From positions 43,271,828-43,335,827 of the forward strand of contig NC_052350.1 in NCBI RefSeq assembly GCF_009727055.1: 64,000 nt of DNA. The letters are read 5' to 3'. Position numbers and translations under genes: made by a program. Positions 47,901 to 59,598 of this stretch are shown here, piece after piece; position 1 is the stretch's first letter, and every line of letters begins with the position of its first letter. This stretch comes from Benincasa hispida. Lineage: Eukaryota; Streptophyta; Magnoliopsida; Cucurbitales; Cucurbitaceae. The notes beneath the pieces are model-generated. The model was not told the origin of the DNA and made no database searches. It saw only the letters and a program-made list of their open reading frames with translations.

Positions 47901-49714
47901 GTTAATTGAGCGAGGACCATCGAGGATTGACCAGTTTGGCTGGTTTTCTTCAAACTTGACCCAGTTCACCTTCAAAAGGGTTTTGATTGGTCGGGTTCAG
48001 GTGGTACACATCCGATTCAAGCTGTTTGGGTCCGGTTTGGAGCGGTTCGAGCGGTCCAAAATCGGTTTGGAGTTTTTTTTTGCTATTTTGTATTTCTTAG
48101 GCATTTGTTTGCTTGTTTATGCCAAAACTAAAACCATATCAGTATGTGTTTAATTATTTATGCATGTGATGTATGTTATAATTAAATAAATCTTGTATGT
48201 GCATACAGTATGCCATGTAGATTTAAAATCTCATCATAGGAAGCATGTTACATGCATTATGTATATATTATAATATGTTATAATGTATAGAATGCATGTT
48301 TAGGGTTTCTGTTATTTAATATAACTGTTATATTAAATTTGAATACCTTTGATGCATGTTGTAGATGTAAAAGTATGTCTATTTTTTATAAGTTATTATT
48401 AAATTGAGTTAGAAATTAAAATCCATAACAAAGATAAGTTGCATGCTCACATAGGTTAAACACTTGTTTTAATAGTTAAAATAGGTCGCTATCTTATAAA
48501 TCACAATTACAAACTCAACCGGTATATAATCCTGTCTAAGACTGTGGTACTTAAGTTGACGGTCTACAGAATACCACCTACCTGGGGATTATGGCCAAAT
48601 AATTGAGTGTTGTTAATCGATTTTATAAGCGTATGAGAGCGGTGTGAGGTAATAAAACGGTTTATCACCTAGACATTGTAAGTTAAAATCCAATTATAAG
48701 TGTTATGCTTGGATAAATCACTTAGACGTAGGGTTGTTTTGATTAGCCGAAAAGAACATAAGTATATTTTTATCCATATTAACAGAACACTTCAGTGGGA
48801 GTTTAATAACTTATATATGATAAAGTTATTAGAACACTTCAGTGGGAGATTAATAACATATATGATACGTTATTTTTAGCTTTCACGTCCCTAAGAGTTC
48901 ACAATCAAGATTTAAGCGATACTTCATGTCGATTATACCTCGGGTGCTCCATTCGGAAAGTATTTGCATAAATCTGGATTTTAGTGAATAAGGGAAGGTT
49001 GTACAAATATAAATAAAGTATGTGATACATTTTGATTTCAATTTTCACGTCCCCACAAAATTCACACCGTGAGATCCATACACACTTCGTGTTGGTTGTA
49101 CCTCGACTGCTCCATTCGGAAAGTGTTTTGTATGAGTTAATCACAAGGTAAACGGGGGAAGTAGTTCATAGAAAGTGGGTGAAGGATATGTGTCAACATA
49201 TCCTGCGGTCTCTGCTGTTAGTTTGGATTGTGAGATTCCTATGTTACGCATGCTGGTTTGCTTTAGCGACCTTTACTAGTCATTTAACGACGGCTATCCC
49301 CTCGAAGGTTTGTAACATAAGATTCAGAACAACTCAAACTCTAGAAATTGATAGGATTTCTTAGGTCCATTCCTAACCTTGACTCTTCATTTCGGTAGCA
49401 AAGTTGGGGCCGACCTTTAATGTCTAAAAATGGAGGGTTACACTTACAAAATTACTAAAGTGTTAGTAATTTCTGACCGAAAACGGTAACTAAACGACTA
49501 TAGGAATAAGTGTTATTTTGAAGATAGTGTTTGGTCAAAATTGTTTACTTTAGTGAAGAAGTATCTGACTGCCCCTCGGTAGCACGTATTCTGACTTACT
49601 ATAGTATCATTGCAAATAAATAATGGTTATGGGTACTTTATTACTTGTTTTGCTAAAAATTGATTTTGGATTTAGTTGCAATTTGTTAATTAGAATTTGT
49701 TTAAAATTTTCCGC
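47901..49714 (+). other. untranslated leader of copia element 2
   Basis: Long non-coding leader between minisatellite and gag. It includes two similar blocks (about 48790-48990 and 49020-49160) with TTCACGTCCC, TACCTCGxxTGCTCCATTCG and GGAAAGT phrases. The reverse complement of this region is found at 58560-59270 as the leader of the minus-strand element. Small open frames here are not genes. Confidence 0.65.
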
Positions 49715-50171
49715 ATGTCGAATTCTTTTAGAATACTCACTTTCGAATTAAATAATGGTAAAATCGAATCAACAAAAAAATTATTAGCAGTTGATAACAC
49801 CAAAAGAGTTTTAACAGAGGATTGTCCTTTATCTCCCAACTCATCTAAAATTTTGAATAATATAGATGAGAATGAAAATTCGAACAACAAGATAAATATG
49901 ATTTACTTGTTACCGAAGCATGTTAGTGGAAAATGATAAAACTTGGATAATTGATTCAGGTACCACTAATCATGTCTATACTTTCTCACAGGAAACAAGT
50001 TCCTGGAGACAATTGACCAAAGGCGAAACAATCTTTAAGGTAGGGACCAGGGAGGTTATTTCAACTAAAGCAGTGGGAGATATGAAGTTATTTATAGGAG
50101 ATAAGTACATTTATTTGAAAAATGCTTATTACATTCCTTCTATGAAAAAGAATTTAATATCTATCTCTTGA
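49715..50171 (+). pseudogene. copia gag-protease remnant of element 2
   Basis: ATG 49715 starts MSNSFRILTFELNNGK, then LTEDCPLSP. It jumps to the KYDLLVTEAC-LVEND segment after a deletion of most of gag including the zinc knuckle, with a one-base frameshift at TGTTAGTGG (about 49920). The aspartic protease motif DSGTTNHV is intact (WIIDSGTTNHVY, about 49945-49980) and the domain continues to YYIPSMKKNLISIS before TGA at 50169-50171. Confidence 0.82.
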
Positions 50172-51252
50172 TTGCTAGAACAAAATTATAAAGTTTTTTT
50201 CAAAAATATTGAAGTGTTCATCAATACAAGAAGTAAACAAATTTGTTTTTCAAAATTAGAAAATAACTTGTATTTATTAAAATCAACTGAGGATAAAGTC
50301 GTTTTGAACATAGAGATGTTTAAAACTACTGAGACTCATAAGAAAATGAAAGTTTCTCTAAATGCCTATTTTTGGCACTTGAGACTAGGTCACATAAATC
50401 TCAACAGGACTGAGAGACTGGTTAAGAACAATCATCTAAATAAGTTAGAAGACAATTCATTACCACTTTGTGAATCCTATCTCAAGGGTAAAATGACTAA
50501 AAGATCTTTTTCTGGAAAAGGTCTTAGAGCCAAAGAACCCTTAGAGCTGGTACATTCAGACCTTTGTGGTCCTATGAATGTTAGAGCTAGAGGAGAGTAT
50601 GAATATTTCATCAGCTTCTTTGATGACTATTCCAGGTATGGGCATCTTTACCCGATGCACCAAGAGTCTGAAACATTTGAAAACTTCAAAGAATATAAGG
50701 CTAAGGTTGAAAATCAATTAAGTAAAAAGTCTAAAACACTTCAATCAGATTGAGGTAGTGAGTATATGGACTTAGAATTCCATAGTTATTTGATAGAACA
50801 TGGAATCCAGTCTCAACTTATAGCCCCTGGCACACATCAGCAAAATGGTATAGCAAAAAGGAGAAACAGAACCTTGTTGAACATGGTTCATTCCATGATG
50901 AGTTATGCTCAATTACCAAGTTCTTTTTAGGGTTATGCAGTTCAGACTACAGAATTGAACATGGTTCCCTCGAAAAATATTTTTGAAATACCTTACGAGC
51001 TCTAGAGAGGACGTAAAGGAAATTTACAACACTTCAAAATTTGGGGTTTCCCAGCACATGTATTGGTGCAAAATCCTAAAAAGTTGGAAAACTTTTCAAA
51101 AGTATGCCTATTTGTAGTCTACCCAAAAAAATAAAGGTGGTTTCTTTTACAGTCCTCAAGAAGACAAGGTACTTGTATCGAAAAATGCAACTTTCCTAGA
51201 GGAAGACCACATAAAGAATCACCAACCTCGTAGTAAATTAGTAATAGATTAA
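50172..51252 (+). pseudogene. copia integrase remnant of element 2
   Basis: WHLRLGHIN has the TGG-TGG neighbour changed (FWHLRLGHIN is intact), but the zinc cysteine pair is damaged (CESYLKG instead of CESCLEG). LVHSDLCGPM and FFDDYSRYG follow. The second Asp survives (LQSD) but is immediately followed by TGA at 50751-50753. SERRN is AKRRN, so the catalytic Glu is lost. Later stops lie at PSSF-stop (about 50927) and EL-stop (about 51003). Dead integrase. Confidence 0.85.
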
Positions 51253-52390
51253 ATGTCCAGAGAAACGAAAAATGCATCAACAAGAGTTGTTGATAGAGCA
51301 GGTCCATCAACAAGAGTTGTTGATGAAACTGGTACTTCACAACCTTCTCAAGGGTTGAGAATGCCTCGTTGTAGTGGGAGGGTTGTGCAACAGCCTGATC
51401 GGTACATGGGTTTAACTGAAACTCAAGTCATCATACCAGATGATGGCTTAGAGAATCCATTGTCTTTCAAACAAGCAATGAATGATGTGGATAAAGACCA
51501 ACGAATTAAAGCCATGAACCTTGAAATAGAATTTATGTATTTCAATTCTATCTGGGATCTTGAGATCAACCTGAAGGGATAAAACCCATTAATTGCAAAT
51601 TGATCTACAAGAGGAAACGAGACCAAGCTGGTAAGGTACAGACCTACAAAGCAAGACTTAGGGCGAAAGGGTTTACCTAAAGAGAGGGGGTAGACTATGA
51701 AGAAACTTTCTCTCCGGTTGTCATGATAAAGTCAATTAAAATACTCTTGTCCATAGCTACATTTTATGATTATGAAATATGTCAAATGGATGTCAAGACA
51801 ACCTTTCTGAATGGCTATCTTGAAGAGAGTATCTATATGTCTCAACCAGAAGGGTTTATTGAACAGAGTCAAGAGCAAAAGATTTGCAAACTTAATCGAT
51901 CCATTTATAGGTTGAAGCAAGCATCTAGATCCTGAAATATGAGATTTGACACTGTGGTCAAATCTTATAGCTTTGAACAAAACGTTGAAGAACCTTGTGT
52001 ATACAAGAAAATCCTTAACAAAACTGTCTCTTTTCTAGTGTTGTATATTGACGATATTCTATTCATTGGAAATGAAGTAGAATTTCTAGCTGAAGTTAAG
52101 AGATAGCTAGCTACGCAATTCCAAATGAAAGATTTGGGAGAAGCACGGTATGTTCTTGGGATCCAAATAGTTCGAAATCGCAAGAACATAACATTAGCAC
52201 TGTCTCAAGCATCTTATATAGACAAGATGTTGTCTAGGTATAAAATGCAAAATTCCAATAAAGGAAACGTTGCCTTTTAGACATGAAATTCAACTGTCTA
52301 AGGAACAAAGTCCTAAGATATCTCAAGAAGTTGAGGAAATGAAACAAATTCCATATGCATCAGCAGTAGGGAGTTTAATGTGTGCAATGT
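51253..52390 (+). pseudogene. copia reverse transcriptase remnant of element 2
   Basis: Linker MPRCSGRVVQQPD and NDVDKDQ, then RT blocks KVQTYKARL, EETFSPVVMIKSI, CQMDVKTTFLNGYLEESIYMSQPEGF, ICKLNRSIYRLKQASRS and VLYIDDILFIGN (YIDD at 52044-52055). Frameshifts lie near 51570, and stops near 51678 and 51934 and at 52107. The catalytic Asp of MDVKTTFLNG is kept. Confidence 0.85.
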
Positions 52391-53018
52391 TGTGTACTCG
52401 TTGAGATATATGCTATGCCATTGGAATAGTCAACAGATTTCAGTCCAATCCTGGATATGATCATTGGACTGCCGTTAAGAACATTCTCAAGTATCTTCGG
52501 AGAATGAGAGATTATGTGCTCGTGTATAGTGTTGAAGATCTGATCCTTATTGGATTACTGAATACACTGATTCTGACTTCCAAACCGATATTGATTCTAG
52601 GAAATCAAATTTGGGGTCAATATTCACTCTGAATGGAGGAGCAATTGTGTAGAGAAGTATCAAGCAAGGTTATATTGCTGACTCCACAATGGAAATTGAG
52701 TATGTAGCTGCAAGTGAAGCAGCAAAAGAAGCAGTATGGCTCAGAAAGTTCCTGACTGACCTAGAAGTAGTTCCTAATATGCACCTACCTGTCACCCTTT
52801 ATTATGAGAACAGTGGAGCAGTTGCAAATTCAAAAGAATCTTGAAGCCATAAAGGAGCAAAGCATAACGAGTGGAAGTACCATCTCATCAGGGAGATTGT
52901 ACATAGAGGAGATGTGATTGTCACGATGATAGCCTCATAAGACAACTTAGTTGATCCATTTACAAAGGCACTCTCAGCTAAAGTGTTCGAGGATCACCTA
53001 GTAGGACTAAGTCTATGA
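52391..53018 (+). pseudogene. copia RNase H remnant of element 2
   Basis: Pieces RMRDYVLVYSVEDLILI, NTLILTSKPI-like frameshifted sequence, LNGGAIV-stop, DSTMEIEYVAASEAAKEAVWLRKFLTDLE, SGAVANSKES-stop, and a C-terminus VFEDHLVGLSL before TGA 53016-53018. At least four stops and one insertion (a repeated TTGGATTACTG near 52550) break it. Confidence 0.82.
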
Positions 53019-53144
53019 GATATTTATCATTAGGGCAATTGGGAGAATTTATGGGTATCTAATACCCTAGTTTATTGTATTTATACTTTTTTTTCTTTCA
53101 TCGTAACTCAACATTGCATATATTTATATATATTGATCGAGTAT

Positions 53145-55017
53145 TGTTGGGTTTTATGTCCTAAAACTCGCAGTTTGTAAAAGATAAACATATTCTATAA
53201 TCAATAAACTTATTATTGATTCTATAAATTGCATACGTAAAAGTCTAAATCCAATAAACTAAGATCTATGGCTATTATATGAATACTTGAACTTTATGTA
53301 GAGACATAGAGATGGATCAAGTTCGAGTAAATAGCCAAAAATGTCAATAGTACATTATTAAGGTTGGGTACCTTATTCTGGTAACACTATTGGATGCAGC
53401 CTACTTTGTAACTGTTACAAGTTGTTATAAAGATACTATAAATGAAGTGATCCAGATTTGTTCATGTATTGACATGAGAAATGGGGGCGTCCTATGCAAT
53501 GAGTTTGCATAAGATCGGACCAAGAAATAAGTCGTTATTACTTTATAACGTTGTTTACTGTATAAGACTACTATTTCACATAGATGACCTAGGTAACTCA
53601 ATCTTAATCCTGAGCTAACTATAAACTCCTGTTTATTTGGGATTATCCTTAGATTTGTATAGGGAGGGTTGGCTCAACAGCGCCGGCTCAATAAGTCTCA
53701 CATTTCAGGGGTAAGACTAGGTAGATAGTTGGGGACATAGGGTGTAAGACGGAATTCACGCCTACCCGATTTAGGGATAGGAGAAAAGTTGTTCTCTTAA
53801 GTACTGAATTCAGGTCTTGAACAAGGGGCCCCGCCCTTTCACTGGGCTGAGAGAGATCTGCTTTAGTGACTAGATCACAAACCAATTGTTCATTAGAGGA
53901 TCAGTAGGAACTTAAAGAACAAGACGTAATCTTGGGGGTAAAACAGACATTTGACCTAGCCGTTATTATGAACAACCTGTGAAGGGTCGACTTACTAATT
54001 ATGGTTAAATCATGTGGACATAATATATCTACAGTGAGGGGAGTGCAACTATGTGCTTTAGTGGAGTGATCCATTATTTAACGAATGTGGATTAATTCGG
54101 TGTAAAGAGTTTAGTTAATTAATCTCGGATTGTTGGAGCTCATGATCTGTAGGTCCACGAGGTCCCCCTACTAGCTCGTAAATAGATTAGCTTTAGAGTA
54201 GCATGATAAGTTAATTTGAAACATTCAAATTAGAATTAAATGAATTGGAGAACTAATTAATATTTAAATATGAGATGAATAGGGATTCATAAAGGTGGAA
54301 TTTATATAAAAGTGATTTAATATTTGATATTAAATTAATTAGAAATAATTAAATTGTCTACTTAATTATTTATTATTAATTAGAAAATTAATTTGTGAAA
54401 TTAATTTTGTAAAATTAATAATATTTTCAATTTTTGAAAACGGGTTGATTTTAGAAATCAATTTGAAATTAGAAGAAGATTGGAAAATCAAAATTGGAAA
54501 AAAAAAACACAAAATGGGAAGTGTTGGATTTCTCCGCTCACCTAACCAACTAGCTCACTCAATTTCTCAGTTTCTCTTGCTTCAATCTACCAAACTGAGC
54601 TGCATCTCATGCAGCTTTCTTGTATGCATGAATGTCCTGCAATAAATAGAGAAGATGGAAGTGGAAATCGGAGATGCAAACTATTAGAACTTGAAGCTTT
54701 GTTGAAAACTGGTAAGGTTGAAAAAGTGTTCTTCAAGTTGCATCAGTGTGTTCTTCTCCAAATTCCCTTCATTCAAACTTATTTTGAGTCCCACAACTCA
54801 ATCTAAATCTTCAACAAAATAGTAAGGAAGATCTTGAGGTGGTTCATAAGAAGAATTGGAGAAGATTTGCAGCTGAATTTGAGATTAAAAAAGTTTTACA
54901 AAGGTATGACTTGAAACCCTCTTATTATTGTATGAGCATATTTTATTACAACCAAAATTAATGAATTAGAATGCTTATTGATCCTTGTTGCTTCCGCTGC
55001 ATGCTGATATACTCCTT
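53145..55017 (+). repeat. 3' LTR of copia element 2
   Basis: Starts TGTTGGGTTTTATGTCC at 53145 and ends GATATACTCCTT at about 55017, about 1.87 kb. The first 1 kb parallels the element 1 LTR. The terminal CA is missing because the sequence switches into the minus-strand element at 55018. A TATA-like AATAAATAGAG is near 54640. Confidence 0.85.
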
Positions 55018-56209
55018 TATCGTCATACTATAGCTCCTCCATTCAAAGTGAACACTGACCCTGACGTGGATTTTCGAGAATTCCGATCAGTCTGAAAGTC
55101 AAAGTCTGTGTATGCTATAAGGTTCAAATCCTTATCTCCATACACGAGCATATAGTTCCTCATTCTTCGAAGATACTTAAGGATCGTTTTGACCGTCGTC
55201 TAGTTATCTAATCTTGAATTGGACTGATATCAACTGACAATCCGTACTACATAGCAAATGTCAAGTCTAGTATATAACATTGTATACATAAGGCTATCAA
55301 TAGTTGATGCATAGGGAATTCGTCTCGTTTCCTCAACCTCTTAGGATACTGTTCCTTAGACAAAAAAATTTCATACCTGAAAGGTAATAAACCCTTATTG
55401 GAATTATTCATCGAATATCTGACAAGCATCTTGTCAATATATGATGCCTGAGATAAGGCCAATCCTTTATTCTTACGATCCCTTATGATTTGGATCCCTA
55501 GAACAAACTGCGCCTCTCCCAAATCTTTCATTTGGAATTGGGCGGCTAGCCATTTTTTAACGTCAGTCAGAAAATCTACATCATTCCCAATGAGTAGGAT
55601 ATCATCCTCATACAGCACGAGGAAAGCTACTGAGCCGTTGATGATTTTCTTGTAAACACAAGGCTCATCAACATTCTGATCAAAACCATAATATTGGGTC
55701 GCTGTATCAAATCTTATATTTCAAGATTGAGATGCTTGTTTCAATCCATAAATGGACCGATTAAGCTTGCAAACCTTTTGCTCTTGATCTTGTTTAATAA
55801 ATCCTTCTAGTTGAATCATGTAGATGGTTTCCTCAAGATTATCATTCAAAAATTCAGTCTTGACGTCCATTTGTCATATCTCATAGTCATAATATGTGGC
55901 TATGGACAAAAGAATCCCGATAGACTTTAACATGACAAGAGGTGAGAAAGTTTCTTCATAATTTACTCCCTAAACCTGGGTATAACCCTTTGCTACAAGT
56001 CTAGCTTTAAAGGTCTATACCTTTCCATCTACACCTCTTTTCCTCTTGTAGATCTATTTGCAACCAATAAGTTTTAACCCATCAGGTTGATCTACAAGCT
56101 CTCAGACAGAATTGAAGTACATAGACTCCATTTCTTGATTCATGGCTTTAATCCACTCATCTTTGTCAACATCTTCCATTGCTTGCCTATAAGACAATGG
56201 ATCCTCAAC
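55018..56209 (-). pseudogene. copia reverse transcriptase and partial RNase H of element 3
   Basis: The RT region 56200-55620 is heavily broken, yet blocks such as KLSHLL, RFASLIGPFMD and KQASQS-like sequence can be followed. The catalytic motif is YEDD (55601-55612, LYEDDILLIGN), where Val is replaced by Glu. An open frame 55618-55247 holds DVKKWLAAQFQMKDLGEAQF and ASYIDKMLVRYSM. RNase H starts after further stops and is truncated at 55018. Confidence 0.82.
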
Positions 56210-57401
56210 TCAATCATTAGATATGATGTTTTGGGCTTCTGTTAAACCCATGTAGCATACAGGTGGGTTCATAACCCTCCGACTACATCGAGGTAATCTC
56301 AACTCTTGAAATGAATGACTAGATAAACAGACATCGACAACTCTTGTTGATCTATCAATCTGTTCAACAACTCTAGTTGAAGTCTCAACAGTCTCATTAG
56401 AAATCTCATTTAAAACAAGTTTACTCTGTGGCTTATGATCCCTCATGTGGTCTTCTTCCAAGAAGGTAGTGTTTGTCAATATAAACACCTTATTCTCACT
56501 TGGATCATAGAAGTATCCACTTTTCGTTTCTTTGGGGCAACCTACAAATAAATACACTTTTGAATGAGGTTCCAACTTTTTAGGGTTTGCCATAAGCACG
56601 TGGGCTGGACATCCCCAATTCCTAAAGTGGCGTAAACTATATTTACGACCTCTCCATAGCCCAAAAGGTGTTTCAGAAACACTCTTTGACGGAACATTAT
56701 TCAAAATCTAAATTGCAGTCTCTACTGCATTTCCCCAAAACGAGTTTGGAAGATCAGTATAACTCATCATAGACCGAACCATGTCAACCAGGATTTTATT
56801 TCTTCTTTCTGATACACCATTCTGCTGAGGTGTACCTGGAGCTAAGAGTTGGGGCGTGATTCCATGTTCTATCATATAATTCTTGAATCTTAAGTCCATA
56901 TACTCTCCACCACGATCAGATCGTAATGTTTTTATCTTCTTACCTGACAAGTTTTCAACTTCAGTCTTGTACTCCTTGAACGTTTCAAGAGCTTCTAACT
57001 TATGTTGCATTAGGTATAGATACCTAAATCTAGAATTATCATCTATGAAAGAGATAAAATATTCATATCCACTTCGTGCTCTTACATTCATCAGACCATA
57101 GAGATTTGAATGTATAAGCTCTAAGGTTTCTTTGGCTCTATAACCTTTTCCAGTAAAAGGTCGTTTGGTCATTTTTCCTTCAAGGCATGATTCATACTAG
57201 TAAAGAGATTTCTTCTAAACCATTTAGAAGTGCACTTTTCACCAACTTTTCAATCTTAGTGAGATTAATGTGACCTAAGCTTAGATGCCAAAGATGGATA
57301 TTTTCTTTAGGAGAAATTCTTGGTCTTTTTACAGTTGTTTCTGTTTTGAACATTTCAGTATTGATCATAGCTTTTATGACTAACAGTCTTAGTACATACA
57401 A
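56210..57401 (-). pseudogene. copia integrase of element 3
   Basis: HLSLGHINLTKIEKLVKS (zinc-domain histidines), then MTKRPFTGKG, LIHSNLYGLM (the first catalytic Asp is Asn), FIDDNSRF, TLRSDRGGEYMD (second Asp intact), and SERRNKILVDMVRSM (third residue Glu intact), followed by NNVPSKSVSETPFGLW and CPAHVLMANPKKLE. One stop at 56705-56707 separates the two frames, and a break near 57180-57190 removes the CESC pair. Best preserved core of the three, but still inactive. Confidence 0.85.
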
Positions 57402-57630
57402 GTTATTTTCTATTAAACCAAAACCTATCTACATTCCATTCTTAAAAATAGACACTTTGTTTTCAGAAAAGGAAATGGAGTAATTTTGTTCAATCAGACA
57501 AAAAAGAGAAATTGGGTTCCTCTTGATATGAGGAACTATATATACGTTATCCAATAATTTAATTTAAGCCTGCCTACAATAACAACTGAAACGGCCTCAC
57601 CAGTACAGACTATAAGAGTCATCTCTCCAG

Positions 57631-58308
57631 CTACCAACTGTTTCCAAAAATTAAATCTTGATGGGAAGAACACACGTGGTTAGTAGTCCCTGAATCAATT
57701 ATCCAGGTAGAATCATCATTCTCTACTAAACACGTCTCCAAGACAAATAAATCATATTTATCATTGTTGGAGTTCTTCCTTTTCTGGAGAATAGTGGGAT
57801 CAGTATCAGGACCCATATTATCAACTCCAAGTTTCATCTCGGAGGACAATTCTCGTCGATGAACTTCATTAGAGTTGGCAACAATTATTTTCTCTGTTAG
57901 TCCCTTGACATTCAATATGGACTGGAGATTATCTTGGGAACTGACACTACTGGTTTCATTGTCATCAATCCCATTTTGCTTGAATAGTAAGAACTTTCGT
58001 TCAAACAATTCTCACATTGATTCCATGATCTCATGTGTAATAACCATGTTTTCAAACCTTTTAGCTAATGCATCAGGTATGCTTGCCAAAATGTGAAATC
58101 AGGCCTTCGAATTAGCCTTCATCCATACCTCATATGCATTATGAACATTTCGTGGTGTATCGAGGCTTGGGACTTGAGGACAATCCTCAAACATGACAAC
58201 TTCGAGGTCGTTTACCACGAAAAATGTTTTAATATATTCTTTCCACGTCATGTAATTAAAACTGGTCAAAGTAGAAAAGGCAACTAACAGAAAATCAATA
58301 TTTGACAT
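57631..58308 (-). pseudogene. copia gag-protease of element 3 (gag core retained)
   Basis: ATG at 58308 begins MSNIDFLLVAFSTL, then NYMTWKEYIKTFFVVNDLEVV and EDCPQVPSLDTP, the UBN2-type gag start. The core continues (AYEVWMKANSKA, stop, FHILASIPDALAKRFENMV) and MFERKFLLFKQNG after another stop. No CCHC knuckle was seen. Protease follows with ENDDSTWIIDSGTTNHV intact near 57700. This copy shows what elements 1 and 2 have deleted. Confidence 0.8.
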
Positions 58309-59598
58309 TTTGCTTAAAAAAAACAAACATATTGATCTATATAAGATTTTAGCATAACTCTTTAAAGGAAAAATCTAATCAATTTTAGCAAAATCTAAAT
58401 GAACCCCATTTAACATTTAATTTTTGCAATGAGGCTTCAGTGATTTAAGACAAAAGCCACCAAAGGGTAGTCAATTTCTCCCTTCACTGAATTGAGACAC
58501 TTTAAACTAATCATTATACCAGAATAACTCTTATTCCTATAACGATCAATCATCATTTATTTGGTCAAGAAATTATTAACTTGCTTAATAATTTTCCTAA
58601 GTGTGACCCATCATTTTAGATCTTAGAGTTCTACCCCAATGAGCCAACCGAAGGGAAAAACCGATTGGGGCAAAAACTAAAGAGACCCTATCCATTTCTG
58701 GAGTTTGCCTTGATATTGACCAACTACACAAACCATTCAAAGGGAGATGCTCCCAGGGCATCTCAAGGCTGTACAAGAAGGTCTCACGATGCAAACCAAT
58801 GAAAGAGACCGTAGGACATGTTGACACACATCCTTCTCCCACTTACTATAAATAATCTCTCTATTCACCTTGTTGATTCATGCAAACACCATCCGAAGGG
58901 GGACGCTCCCAGGGCACCACGAGGCCAAGCATGAATCTCACGATGTGAATATTAAGGGAGAAATATGAGTGGAAAAATGACATATCATATATATCTTTTC
59001 CTCCCACTGAGTATTTTAACAACCTACGGTTTAATTTACTTAGAAAAATATGGCCAATTATTTTTACTAAGTGATTGTTTATGTTTTCCCAAAAGTAACA
59101 CTTACATTGGAAAGTTAAACAATTTTGATTAACAATCATTAAACACTTTAACAAATATTAATCAACAATTGCATGCTTGTAGCAAATTTATCTAATTCAC
59201 CTTTCCAGGTAGGTTCTCGGGTAGGGGTGTTTCGTTCCGTCAGCTTAAAACCCCAGCCTAGCCAGAACCCACCTTAGAAAAAAAAGTTCCTTATAGATAT
59301 ATTTGCTACAAATTTAATCTTTTATTGAAATCAATTTAATCCTACTAAACCAATTTAAAAGATTAGTCTAATTTCTAATCTCATTAGAAATTTGTGAACT
59401 TAGGTCTATCTCAATCATATTTTAAAACTATTTTAAAAAATGATTTTACCTAAGTTTGCATGCAACTATTGGTTATTGATTTTAATTTCTAAGTTCATTT
59501 ATTTATAACTCTTATAAAATAAATGAAAAAAATTAAAACCGACATTGCAAGTAAGACATACATGAGTTATTTATAACAATTATAAATTAACCTAAGGT
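58309..59598 (-). other. leader of copia element 3
   Basis: Non-coding. Two related blocks (58600-58840 and 58860-59000) contain ATGCTCCCAGGGCATC and GACGCTCCCAGGGCACC with CTCACGATG phrases. They correspond in reverse complement to 48880-49170 in element 2. The open frames on the minus strand here (58597-58842, 58861-59154) are not conserved as proteins. Confidence 0.6.

Larger units (their letters stand above)
46893..55017 (+). mobile_element. Ty1/copia LTR retrotransposon, element 2 (5' LTR truncated, dead)
   Basis: The order is 5' LTR tail 46893-47226, primer-binding site, long leader, gag-protease, integrase, reverse transcriptase, RNase H, then a full 3' LTR 53145-55017. The 5' and 3' LTR tails match closely (GTTGAAAACTGGTAAGGTTG, GAGTCCCA.AACTCAATCTAAA, GATCCTTGTTGCTTCCGCTG). 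The 5' LTR has lost about the first 1.5 kb. Many stops and frameshifts in the coding part show that it is not autonomous. Same superfamily and LTR type as element 1. Confidence 0.9.
55018..59598 (-). mobile_element. Ty1/copia element 3, inverse orientation, 3' end missing
   Basis: On the minus strand the order is leader (59598 to 58309), gag-protease, integrase, reverse transcriptase and the start of RNase H. The RNase H frame (EIAYTDFDFQTDRNSRKS-like, GGAIV) is cut at 55018, where the LTR end of element 2 begins, and no LTR of element 3 is present on either side. This copy keeps catalytic residues that are lost in elements 1 and 2, but it is interrupted and frameshifted. Confidence 0.88.
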
